The notes under the pieces are model-generated. The model was not told the origin of the DNA. It searched no databases and worked only from the letters and a program-made list of their open reading frames with translations. Of a stretch of 64,000 nt of DNA, positions 21,901 through 32,076 are shown piece after piece. The first letter of the stretch is position 1; the number at the start of each line of letters is the position of its first letter. The translations under genes were made by a program, and so were the position numbers. The DNA is taken from positions 5,401-69,400 of the forward strand of contig WELA01004158.1 in NCBI GenBank assembly GCA_009602735.1, in the 5' to 3' direction. The DNA is from Mesotaenium endlicherianum. Lineage: Eukaryota; Streptophyta; Zygnematophyceae; Zygnematales; Mesotaeniaceae.

Positions 21901-22608
21901 GGGCCTCTTTACAGTGGGCAAACGCGTTCAATTCAATTCCGTCACTTGCGCAATCGCGTTGTTTTCAATTTGATTGAAAGTCTTTCAATCAGATTGAAGA
22001 AAATGAAGTTGCAATTGTAAGTGGCTGCATTTGGTTTACAGTGCGCAGAGCTCTTAAAATCCGTCCTGTGTCAAATTATCCTCAACCTGACGACGCTTTT
22101 CGGAACACTTCTTTTCTCGTTGACTCGGTCACGCTAAATACACACTCGTCGAATATTTTAGCTCTTTCGGTCGTCGGATGCATTCGAATCTTACTCAGGG
22201 GCGAGTCTTTGTATTTGGTGTGAAGCATTTATTTCAAAATGGGAAGCAAAGTACGTGAAACATTTCGAGGTGGGATTTGACATGCCACTTCTAACACCTT
22301 GTCAGTTGTTTTCACATTTGCAGGAGTAGATCTTAAGTGAGAATGGGAGAAGTTGCGTTTGTAAGAACCCGAATTGACCTCTCGAGCTCAATTCAAAAAT
22401 GTTCAGCTCAATCGAATTTTGTGCAATTCAATTGGGAAAAGTTGGGAAAAGTGCACAATCCCGGTTGTGGACGAGAGCCTGCAAAACCTCTGTGAATCAC
22501 TTTTTGAAGTCACTTCTTGGAATTGTAAAAGTTGGTGTACCACCGGGTACACAAAAGTACAATTGAATTGAATTGAATCCTCTCGACTTGCCCACTGTAA
22601 AGAGGCCC
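21901..22608. mobile_element. Tourist/PIF-Harbinger-like MITE
   Basis: This 708-bp element has near-perfect terminal inverted repeats GGGCCTCTTTACAGTGGGCA and a 3-bp TAA target duplication (21898-21900 and 22609-22611). TIRs starting GGGCC with a TAA/TTA duplication are typical of PIF-Harbinger MITEs. It inserted about ten bases outside the right end of H. It has no coding capacity. Confidence 0.85.
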
Positions 22609-22611
22609 TAA

Positions 22612-23409
22612 GTGTTGATAACAAATATTTCTTAACGTAGAAGAAAGTGTCAAATGAGAGGCATGGTGCTCCAAGGTACTAGGCTATCTTTTATAAGATA
22701 ACACGGCAATTTCTTAGATGGCTTGCCATGAAATGTAGAGACAAATGACGGTGATATGCCTTAGTTGGCCAAATCAAGTATCAAACTTATTACATTCAAT
22801 AACTAAGTCAACATCTTGAAAGACACAAGAGCAAGAGAATGATTCTCATAGCAGTCTGCCACGAACCTTAGTGTCCTCTCTAGATTGTTGCTCTTGGTGC
22901 ACCTCATGCAGAACACATGAAGGATTTTAAGCGGCTCAAGTGCTCTCCGGTGGCAATATATTGTGTATCAACTCGGATCTCTCACAATACATGGTAAAAA
23001 ATAGCACGTACTTTGACAATCACAAAGAGATAACTCTACCGCGGTACATTTACACAACAACGCGCATCATTCTAAGATATCCACGATCCACGGCAATCAA
23101 ACTTGGCCCGCGTCCTTTGATGAGTAACCCTAGGCGTTTCTAATCCAAACTTAAAAAAACAAAAAGTTGTCATGGACCAAAGTGACATGGAGAAATGTCA
23201 AAGTACAATGAAGTAACCAAGGTCCATCACTTAGCAAGAGAGATTGGAGGTTAGGAGGAGGAGAGAGGGGGGAGGAGAAAGGTTGTTCATTTTATGCAAA
23301 TTTGAAGAACAAGTGGCTGAATCTCAATAGATTGTAACAGCAAGTCTATTCCACTACTTATAATACCTCGTTTTTTATTTACGTCCTCAGCAAAGGATTT
23401 ATCTCCACA
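22612..23409. other. No gene recognised
   Basis: The only notable feature is a strongly purine-biased run near 23245-23283 (GGAGGAGGAGAGAGGGGGG). There is no convincing ORF or RNA gene. Confidence 0.6.
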
Positions 23410-25830
23410 AACATTTCAAATTGGTTGTATGACATATGCTTTTGGAGACGCAGCAGAAGCCTCATTTTTTAAACGGGTAACATTTGGGAAGGTAGAAAGT
23501 GTTGTTTCTAGCATGCATTCTGACTTAGAGGCGTACGATCGTAATTCTACACATGGTAACTCCATGACACATTTAGATGATCGACGCACTGAGCAAACTT
23601 CCAAAACTTGGTCAACTTCAAACTCGTCACCATCACAAACAAATAGGACCGGTCCCGGTTGGACGAGTAATCGACCTGTAAACAATTTGTCACCCTTGAC
23701 GTTTGGTTCTAGGAAGAGACATCAAAGACTAAGTTTCCTTTGTATTCAGCTGACATATGCGTTTTATATGCATTCTGACTGACTCGCCGTACCACCGAAT
23801 ATGGACTGACCCAGATAGGACCAAACTTTCTCTTGAAAATCTTAGGAAGGTACAAGCAGTAAGGTTAGAAAGCAGCTCGTATAACGGTTTACAGTCTTGG
23901 ATTCAAATGTTTTTTCAGTAGTCTGTACAGAGAGTTGACCTCGTTTCTAAATGTCGAACTCGATTGTAAACCTAGTACATATACAAGGAATGACTCCACC
24001 GGTCAACGGCCATGTGATGGGCCTGATGGCACCGCGTACCCAAGAGTTAACCTCGTCGGTAGGATATCGGCTAACCATATTAACAACCATCTCCCATCGT
24101 TCCAAATTGCCATCCACCTAAGACATTCATTTAGCATATTACAATAGATGCATTCCTAGGCGATTTGCTAGCTTTGCTTACGGCGATCAGCTGAAAGTCA
24201 AAGAATGAGTTAGCAAGCTAGCTAAAGTTGACTTCAGCCTGCTACTCTTGCCTTGTGTACTGCTTCATTACGGTTTCCATAACCATCTTGAAGTATTTAG
24301 CATGTTCAAGCGTTATTCAAGAAAATCAACATATCATCCAAGAAGACTTGCACAAACATATCCAAATAAGGCATAAAGATGTCACGCATAACACCTATGA
24401 AGATAGCAGAAGTATTTATTAAACCACAAGGTATCACATTGAACTCATATTGATCATGCCATGTGCGGAAAGCAATCTTGTGTTGATCTCCCTCAAAAAT
24501 TTTGATTTGATAATGTCCACTTTGAAGATTTATCTCACTAAACACTGTAGCACTAGATAGCGTATCAAACGAATCCTTGATCAAAGATAAAGCATATTGA
24601 TTTTATATATTTACTATGTTGAGTGCTTTTGTAGTCCACACACGTTTGCATACGACCATTTGTTTTCTTAACATGTAGAATGGGTGCACCAAAAGGTGAT
24701 TTACTGGGAGAATTGTATCCATTTTCTGGTAACTTCTTTCTCTACGATTTTTATTTGATCTTCTTAACAGAAAACAAATCTTTAGTGCCGTGGTGACTCA
24801 CTTCCAAATACAAGCTAAAAATTTATCCACCTCTCTCTTACATGGAAGTCTAGGGGGCATATTAAGTACATGAATACACTTTTGTATACTTAAGTACAAC
24901 AATTTTTGCAATAGTGGGGTGCTCCGGTGGACTTACCTTTTTCTCATTGCCTCTTAAGATTGAGCAAGCACCTCATTGACCAGTAGACAATATATTATGT
25001 CTTCCTTTTGGTTCCAGCTTTCGACAAACTCCAATGCATTTAGCACCTCGCATCCTCTTGGAAACCCTTGTTTTTCTTTCATATGCCATCCATACAGGAC
25101 AACAAGAGAAGCACTTGTGGGTGCCTTAGCCTTCCCATTACTAGCTCCTCTCGCTTTGACTGCACCTCAGCTCCAACGCTTGATGTCTATTTAGCCAAGA
25201 CCTTCCTGGCACAAGATCATAGAATCCATTATTGAGTACCTCAATTGTCAATTTTTGAGTTGGTGTTACAATACAGGAACCTAGCTGAACCTCAGTAGGC
25301 TTGGTTACATAAGGCATCTTCAAGAAATATGCTTCAACCCTCTTGGGTGACAGTAGGTAGCTTGAGTTGCTGATCTAAGTCCCTATGGGCAAATGTGTAC
25401 AACGCTTCTCCGTTTACAAAACCTCTACCTTTCTACTTGCAATCATGCAATACACACTAGAAAAGGAGGGACTGACTTTTCCTGACTTTCGCATTGTTCT
25501 CTTGACTTAGCAAAGAATTGTCAGATATCAGATTGAATAAGATATTCCAGAGTGTGCACTCTCTGAGGATCTATGTTGTGGATGGTCTCCTTTCTCTTAT
25601 CTTCAGGCATGCATAATGAATCCAACTCAGCAGAGCCTATAACACTTGTTAAGAGGGCAACTAGCGACAACTCACTACCTCTAGCATCCTCACACTCGAT
25701 AGACTGGATTTCCAAGCATTGCTTATTTATGAAGGTTAATCCTTTTGAATCTCAATCAACATTTGGAGTGTTCTTCTTTAAAAATGTATCTCTACAGTTT
25801 CCTCTCCTTCGGCGGTGATAGCAAATCGAA
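23410..25830 (-). mobile_element. Old, shrunken remnant of family A
   Basis: In minus-strand order there are gag-end and protease remnants (about 25830-25140), reverse transcriptase (24780-24306, with [12 protein letters not shown]), and a chromodomain remnant (23685-23416). The similarity to element A is clear at DNA level but lower than between A, C and D, so this is the oldest copy of the family here. It is broken, with many breaks, and much shorter than a full element. A piece of family LTR lies within it at 23893-24250. Confidence 0.8.
23893..24250 (-). repeat. Family A LTR fragment inside the old remnant
   Basis: The segment matches the middle of the LTR at 8279-8996, for example GAGAGTTGACCTCGTTTC and CCAAGAGTTAACCTCG, in minus orientation. 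It sits between the chromodomain and reverse-transcriptase remnants, so it came by a separate insertion or rearrangement. Confidence 0.7.
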
Positions 25831-26191
25831 TTGCTGAGGATGGCCTTGGCTCGACTGGAAAACTCGCCCCCACCTTTTAGCAGTCGGGAAAATTATAAAT
25901 ATGTTTGAGTTAGGTGATGATTGGATATCTTTGTGTCCTCACACATGATCATACAAATTATTGTGTGCAATATAATTGGCTTACAAGCTTGCAACACTTG
26001 AGTCACACCGCATCGCATTGTTTCAATACGTCGCATTTATCTCTCAAGATTGTCAAACTTTAAAAATATTCAAATTGAGACACCTTATGCGACCACAAAC
26101 ATTTATTGTCTTTCAACGTACATGCCCACCATTAATGAAGCCTAATAAATGCATTGCATCCAGCCACAAATTGAATCACTTTTGTATACAT
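25831..26191. other. No gene recognised
   Basis: This is AT-rich spacer between the family A remnant and the short H-related element. Confidence 0.6.
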
Positions 26192-26197
26192 GCCTTT

Positions 26198-27343
26198 TCA
26201 TGCCCGTCCTTGTCGAGTCCCTTTGGTGACTAGTAGTAGCACATGAGGGTGGAAGGTCAATGACAGGTCAAGTGGTTTGTCGGCTTAGGGTGGTAGGTGA
26301 GGATGGTCTAGTCTGTGGGCAGTGGCGGTGAACACTGGGACCCGTGATCTGTTCACAAGGATCTGCTGTTGAGCAGCTGTGAGGCTCCCCCAGATCACCC
26401 GCATACCTTTTCCCCGCCACATGTGGTGTTGCCGCCCCCACGTGTGGAGGTCGACCCTCAGGTTTGCTTGCCTGAAGGGTCGGCGCGGGTACCCAGTGGG
26501 ATCCCCTATCGTCCACAGCTAGCCCGTCATGTACCATAGGCAATCCCGGCGGGTATGCCCCGGGATTGCTAGGGGATAGGGAGCGTAAGGGATGAGAGGG
26601 AGGTGTCACGTCACTTGGAGTCGGGTCGCATACGTTTGGTCAACTTTAGGTTGATTTCATTTGCGTTTATAGTATATTTGGATTTGTGTGAGTGGTGACG
26701 CAATGACGCGTCAATCGTTGTAGGTAAGATTTCACTTTTGTTTGATTAGCGTTTGGGCATAGGACGTGAGGGCATGCTACTTAGGCCGCGAGCTAACACT
26801 ATATGGTGTTAGCTTTGTATGTTCGCTTTGATGATTGAGGTGTTTTCTTCTTATGTTGTGACCTACTGTTTATGCTATGTGTTTTGCTCTCTTGTTTACC
26901 TTGACTTCTTTTGTAGGTTGCTTGTTTAACTCCACATAGTCACACTTTGAGTCGCGAACACGTAAACACCTTAATTTGGCCATAACAACGCTAATCGCTA
27001 TTAGGACCTCTCGTGTTACTAGTCGCTCTCTAGGTACGTCGTGCATCAATCGGCCCTAGCTTGTTTACAGGTTTATATAGCTCAATTTTCCTCTAGCCAG
27101 TAGCTGCCCATTTGCCTAGTAGTGCCCAGGTCAGCTTCCCGTTATTCTTTTCGCTTTTGCAGCTAATAAGCTGTGGGCTTCTCCCCCTAATAAGGGGGGT
27201 TTTTACCCACAGCACATAGGTTAGTCGCTCGGTTCCCAATCTTGGGAGTAGTCCCTCCCTTTCAGTTTTCACCCGCCGTTAGGGTCCTTTCTTCCCTTAA
27301 TAATATCGATGCCTAGCGTCTGCCGACAGTCACAATTGCGGCA
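26198..27343 (+). mobile_element. Short element sharing both ends with H
   Basis: This 1146-bp element consists of the first ~875 bp of H joined directly to its last ~275 bp, with nothing of the protein-coding body. The flanks GCCTTT (26192-26197) and GCATTT (27344-27349) are a 6-bp duplication with one difference, the same length as that of H. Either it is an internally deleted mobile derivative, or these ends represent a complete LTR whose copies in H were rearranged. Confidence 0.7.
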
Positions 27344-27349
27344 GCATTT

Positions 27350-28400
27350 GAATGCAGATAGAACTGAAGTTATTTGATGAGCATAACACGCACATGGCTT
27401 TATGTGGACCAATCCCAAACAAATACAATAATTTACCATGAGACAACCAACTACATGATTTTGGTAACCTAACACTCTAAATTGTTAGGCATTTTCAAGT
27501 AGCTTTTTTCGCAAGCCGAATCGGCAACTCAATACTCTGATCATGTTGCCGTTATAGGGAAGGCCCGAGCGCCGCCGCCTTTTCTCAAAATTATTTTCTT
27601 GAAGCATGGTTGTCCTGCTAAGAAGCAATTTTACCCCACATGAACGTGACGTGTTTTCCTTCCCAAAATGGTTAACCATTATGTTAGTTGATTCAAATAT
27701 ATATCGGCCCAAGTCGTTGGACAAAATACGAGCAATACGAGGTTTGTTGGTTTAGTCATATTACATTAACTTGAAATGGTTTTTGTATATACTCAAAAAT
27801 CAGTACGTCTTCATCGCCACACCTCCCCGTTTATACATAATTAGGATGTAATTGCCTAGCACACAAAGAGGCAAAGGTTTGTCTTAATCGATTTGACGAA
27901 TCCAATGAATCACTCACAAATCTTTTACCAATCTCACACATTAGTTGAAAACTTGAAATTAGGGAAGTCATGTGCATGCGGACAATAGAGATACGCATGA
28001 TGGCGCTGTCTTGGATGCTATACCAAATCACTAAGCCTTGTGCTCTATGCGCAAATGGGATATTACCTCAGGAAAGGCCACTACACGATAAGCTCTTGCA
28101 TTTTTTCACTTTATCACTAATCACCTCATCAGCCCTCACAATTAAGGACTCATGGGACCAAACAGGTGTTCTGCAGATGTGGAATTACCTATGCATATAG
28201 ATGAATGCTGCAAATTCATATGATACTTTTTATTTATAGTTTGCAAATACATGTGCATATATAGCTATTTCTAAGTCACTTTTAAGTGGGCCCCACATAC
28301 GACTTTGCACTATGCTAATTGTAACTGGGTCCCACATGTGTATATAAATATGTTGGCAGATTTATACAAATTTACGTACAACCAATATCTACTAAGTGCG
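27350..28400. other. No gene recognised
   Basis: This is AT-rich DNA between the short H-related element and the 3' side of the host gene. Base composition changes abruptly to GC-rich near 28400-28430. Confidence 0.6.
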
Positions 28401-28601
28401 AGGTAGCAAGTGTGTCATCCCAACTTGGAAAAGAATGGGACTACCTCACATTCCCCAGCTGCCTGCCCCCTCCACCACTTCCAGCCCCCGTCGACAAGCC
28501 TGGTGGATTCGGACTGCAAAGCTTTGAACTCATTGCCTCAAACTCCCAGAGCTGGACTGGCACTGGAGTAAGAGTTGGGCAGCATTGGCATCAGCCTGAG
28601 C

Positions 28602-31600
28602 TTAGTGGCAAAGAGGCTGAGGCTGAGGCCGAGGCCAGCTCAGGGATGGAGCCTCCCCCAGCAGTGCAGCAGCAGCAGCATGAGAATACGCCCTCGTGCT
28701 ATTGCTCCTGCGCATGCTCATGCCCTGATTCACGAAGTGCGCGCTCTGGCTGCGCGCCACCGGGAAAGCCACCGGCATCGCCACTGGCACAAAAGAGTCC
28801 TGATCCTCATCCTCAGATGCGGTCGTGGCGGCTCCTTGCCTCCAACAGGGTCCCCCCACAGAAGAGGAGTTGCACAACTCCATGTATTTGTAAGGAACTG
28901 GCCCTGATCTGGTCCGTCGATGGTGTGCAATGATGGAGCTGGGGGCGCCCCCCTGGTCGAACTCCTCCATCCTGTCTGCGGCGTCACTCGGGCGCCTTGC
29001 ATGGCCCCTATTGCTCGCATGGGGCGAGCTTACCCGTGCTTGTGGGACTCTGCCAGCTGACCAGGCAGCCACGGGCTCTGTTGAATGTACCTGCCCCGGA
29101 CGGTTCGGAGGCTTTGCCCGGCCCCTCTCCTGCGCTAGCGCCAGGGCATATGCCAGGGCCGACGCATTTGAAGCCCCTGGCGCATGCTCAAACTGCTCAA
29201 CTTGCTTCTTGTATCCGGCTGCAGCAGCTCTCGGAACAGCAGCACGACGAGTTGAAGCTGCTGCTGCTGCTGCAGCAGCAGCAGCTAGCGGCGCTGTCTC
29301 CTTGGACCACTTAGGCTGCACCTGCTGCTTTTGCTCGTGCTCCACCTGCAGTCCTGGGAGCCTCCCCTTGGCCCGGCTGCCCTGCAACTCCTGCTGGCAA
29401 GCCAGCGCCCGCGCAATCTTCAGCTGGAGCTTCTCCCTTGCGGGATCCGCTGCCACCGCCGCCGCCACCGCGTGCTGGTCTGCCGGCATCCTGGGCGACT
29501 TCAACCGGAGGCCGGGGCGCGCGCGCTCCAGCTCCTCCAGGGACGCGTCCACACACCTCACCGCCGTCTGCGACGACTGGGACTGCCACCTGGCGCTCGC
29601 CCTGTTAACATTTTCCGCGACTGTGCTCTTCGGCGTCCGTGTCCCCGCCCCTGTCGCAGTCCGGGGCGAGGGGGCCTGGCTGCCATCGTGGTGGTAGTGG
29701 TCGTTGAGATAGGACACAATCTGCACGTTCTCGTTGAACGTCACCCGCCTGCTGGGCCTCGTGCTCAAGGGCGGGCGTGTGCGCATGATGCTCACCAGCT
29801 TCCGCTCGGGCTTCAGCGCCGCGCCACCTGGCGAGGAAGCGCCAGCAGCAGCTGCAGCGGCGGCGACCCTTTTTCGGCCAGCCCCTCCATTCTCGGCCTG
29901 AGCCTGAGATTGAGCCTGAGCGTGCGCCCAAGCTTGAGCCTGAGCAATCAGCCTGGCGGGGCTCTCCTTGCTGTTGGGCGACGCTGCCTGAGGGGATACG
30001 GAGGACCGGGAGGGCGTGGATGCACCGCTGCCACGCATCGCCTCTAGCCGCGGCGTTGCCAACTGCAAGCTCCGCGCACCGTCACCGGCCCAATTGCCAC
30101 GGGGCGAGGCTTCAATCTCCAGCCAACTCCCAGCAAGCTGCGGGGTCGCCTCAGGGAAGTTGCTGCCATCGCTGGCCTGCGGAGACTTTGGCAGGGGTGG
30201 AGATCCTTCTGCAGATTCCAAATCAGACGAGGTGGGTATCAGAAGGGGAGGGGGCTTCAGGGCAGCTCGCAAGTCTGACCAGTTGAAGCAGCCATCTGGG
30301 TGCGGCCCGTCCGCCTCGCCAGCCTCCGCACTTGGCCCGGCCGCATGCCCTACTCTCAGCCCCTGCGGCCTGACCGCCGCTGCTGGTCTTCTTCTTGGTA
30401 AGTTCCCGGTGGGGGTAGCATCGTCCTCCTCCACGTGCATTCTACTGCCTCTTGCTCCGGCTTCCACACGCTGGCAAGTAGCCTGCTGCCTCAAGTGGCC
30501 ATCACCAGACACTGTGTGCCTCCCTCGCTGGCCCCCCAGCCGCGCATCCTGTGGGGATGCCATGAGATCTGGCAAGGCCCTTGGGGTCTTCTTGGAGCCA
30601 CCTTTCTCGCGGACACTGCCGCTGACCGTGCGCGCCAGCGCGCGCCCAGCCCCGGAAGAGGAGCAGCCGCCCGAGCCGGGGGAGCACCAGCCACTGTCCT
30701 CGTCATCTTCCGAGTTGGCCGTGCAAATCCGCCTTCCCCCAGGCTGCCACGTGTGACTCTTGAGGATCGAATGACGGTTTGCCGCATCAGACGCAGACAG
30801 GGGCAAAGGGCTGAAACTTCCTCTGCCTCCCCTTCCCCGGCCAGTGCCTGGCGAACCTAACCCCGCCACGTGCATGACTCGCCCAGCAAGGCTACCAGCC
30901 TCTGCTGTTTCCTGGCGCTGGAGACTCCGGGGGACGGGCTCAAATGTTTGCGAGCGCTGGAGACGGGGCCGCCGTTGCATCTGCTGCTGCTGCTGCTCCT
31001 GTTGCTGCAGCGTGCCGTCTTGTGCCGCCCAGGAAGGCCGGTGCTCATCATGGACACTACTGACAGAATAGGATGCACTGCGTGCGTGGCGGGCACGGCC
31101 GCCGTTGATCTCGCTCAAGATGGATGGCGCTCCAGGGGAGGACCATGAAGCAGCTGGCTTTGCATTCAGGAGAGTCAACGCTGCAGAGGAGGACTTGGAA
31201 GCAGCTGTAGGGGGAGCCAGCAAACGTTCCGCCTCCGTTCCCGCCGGCTTTGGCGTCGACGCGGGCGGCTTTGGCGTTGGGGCGGGCGTCGTTGTGGCGG
31301 ATGCACCTGCAGACGTTGGAGCTACCGACGGCTCCGAGCCCGCCACCTGGTGCCTTGCTTGACTCTCAAATGACTTCGCTGGCGTAAGCCGTGCACCTCT
31401 CTTGTCCGCAGAGGAAGCATGGAAAGGCACCCCAAAGGCGCCCAGGACTTGCTTCATGACGGCTGCAGGAGCACTCTTCAGAGACCTTCCCAGGCCCCTG
31501 TGCTGGCCCGAGCTCGACCGGGGACTCTTCACGCTGGCTTGCAGAAACTTGAGCAGCTTGCCGCCTGGCGAGGCTGCGCCGGGACTTTTTGCCTTCTCCT

Positions 31601-31826
31601 TCTTGCTGTCCTCCCCCAAGGGGCGCTCCTGCTGCTGCTGCTCTGCGCTGTCCTCTGAGTACATGGGTTGCATGAACAGCGGTTGCGCGCTAGCCTGCGT
31701 GTCAGCAGAGGGGGAGGAGGTGGCTGCGCTCGGTGCAGCGAGATGGCCGAAGAAGAGCTCCCAGCTGGCGTGCGCGACGTTGACGATGGCGTTGACGGCG
31801 TCCAAGCTTGCTGCCTTCTCGTTCAT
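28602..31826 (-). CDS. Large low-complexity host protein with PP1-docking motif
   Basis: This is one open frame of 1074 codons from the ATG at 31826, preceded in frame by a stop. It is GC-rich, unlike the repeats around it. I do not recognise a family. The N-terminus (MNEKAASLDAVNAIVNVAHA, then SWELFFGHL) looks like an amphipathic helix. Most of the rest is predicted disorder with Ser, Pro, Ala and Gln runs, including a poly-Gln tract (about residue 270) and poly-Ala tracts. Residues 694-697 are RVTF in the setting SRRVTFNENVQIVSYL, which fits the RVxF-x5-hydrophobic-pair pattern by which regulatory subunits dock on protein phosphatase 1. Many R-x-x-S/T sites (RRPSD, RRTRSG, RLQRSQTF, RRSNSTR) suggest phosphorylation by basophilic kinases. 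The overlapping plus-strand ORFs are shadows. A possible 5' exon is given in its own entry. It may be a phosphatase-targeting scaffold, but only motifs support this. Confidence 0.72.
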   Translation of the reverse strand: MNEKAASLDAVNAIVNVAHASWELFFGHLAAPSAATSSPSADTQASAQPLFMQPMYSEDSAEQQQQERPLGEDSKKEKAKSPGAASPGGKLLKFLQASVKSPRSSSGQHRGLGRSLKSAPAAVMKQVLGAFGVPFHASSADKRGARLTPAKSFESQARHQVAGSEPSVAPTSAGASATTTPAPTPKPPASTPKPAGTEAERLLAPPTAASKSSSAALTLLNAKPAASWSSPGAPSILSEINGGRARHARSASYSVSSVHDEHRPSWAAQDGTLQQQEQQQQQMQRRPRLQRSQTFEPVPRSLQRQETAEAGSLAGRVMHVAGLGSPGTGRGRGGRGSFSPLPLSASDAANRHSILKSHTWQPGGRRICTANSEDDEDSGWCSPGSGGCSSSGAGRALARTVSGSVREKGGSKKTPRALPDLMASPQDARLGGQRGRHTVSGDGHLRQQATCQRVEAGARGSRMHVEEDDATPTGNLPRRRPAAAVRPQGLRVGHAAGPSAEAGEADGPHPDGCFNWSDLRAALKPPPLLIPTSSDLESAEGSPPLPKSPQASDGSNFPEATPQLAGSWLEIEASPRGNWAGDGARSLQLATPRLEAMRGSGASTPSRSSVSPQAASPNSKESPARLIAQAQAWAHAQAQSQAQAENGGAGRKRVAAAAAAAGASSPGGAALKPERKLVSIMRTRPPLSTRPSRRVTFNENVQIVSYLNDHYHHDGSQAPSPRTATGAGTRTPKSTVAENVNRASARWQSQSSQTAVRCVDASLEELERARPGLRLKSPRMPADQHAVAAAVAADPAREKLQLKIARALACQQELQGSRAKGRLPGLQVEHEQKQQVQPKWSKETAPLAAAAAAAAAASTRRAAVPRAAAAGYKKQVEQFEHAPGASNASALAYALALAQERGRAKPPNRPGQVHSTEPVAAWSAGRVPQARVSSPHASNRGHARRPSDAADRMEEFDQGGAPSSIIAHHRRTRSGPVPYKYMELCNSSSVGGPCWRQGAATTASEDEDQDSFVPVAMPVAFPVARSQSAHFVNQGMSMRRSNSTRAYSHAAAAALLGEAPSLSWPRPQPQPLCH

Positions 31827-31849
31827 CCCAAGCACAGCCTCCCTGTCGC

Positions 31850-32022
31850 CTGCTCAAAGCCAGCCATGAGAAGCTGATGAGACTCTATTTGGGTGTCAGA
31901 TGTCACTGATGAATGGTAGACTCCACATCAGCTGCAGCAGCAAACTCAGCGCTCCGGCTCCGACATCCCTTGTGCATGTCGAGAATAAGATGAGAATCAA
32001 GACGAAAACGAAGGTGACTCAC
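31850..32022 (-). other. Possible intron upstream of the large host ORF
   Basis: On the minus strand a strong donor GTGAGT (32022-32017) and an acceptor ending GAGCAG (31850) have matching phase. Joining them would extend the 1074-codon frame upstream with the exon starting MLEHIVLLSSIAVRV (ATG near 32091). The alternative is a plain leader and start at 31826. Not decidable without transcripts. Confidence 0.3.
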
Positions 32023-32076
32023 GCGGGGCCGAACTTTTCAAAATATCAACTCTGACTGCTATCGAGGACAGGAGCA

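Noticed and set aside
22374-22624. ORFs of 65 and 73 codons on opposite strands
   Set aside because: They lie within the inverted-repeat MITE at 21901-22608 and arise from its AATTGAA repeats.
28930-30756. Long plus-strand ORFs (255, 246 and 238 codons) over the host gene
   Set aside because: They are shadows of the 1074-codon minus-strand frame in GC-rich DNA. They have mutually exclusive frames and no recognisable domain.
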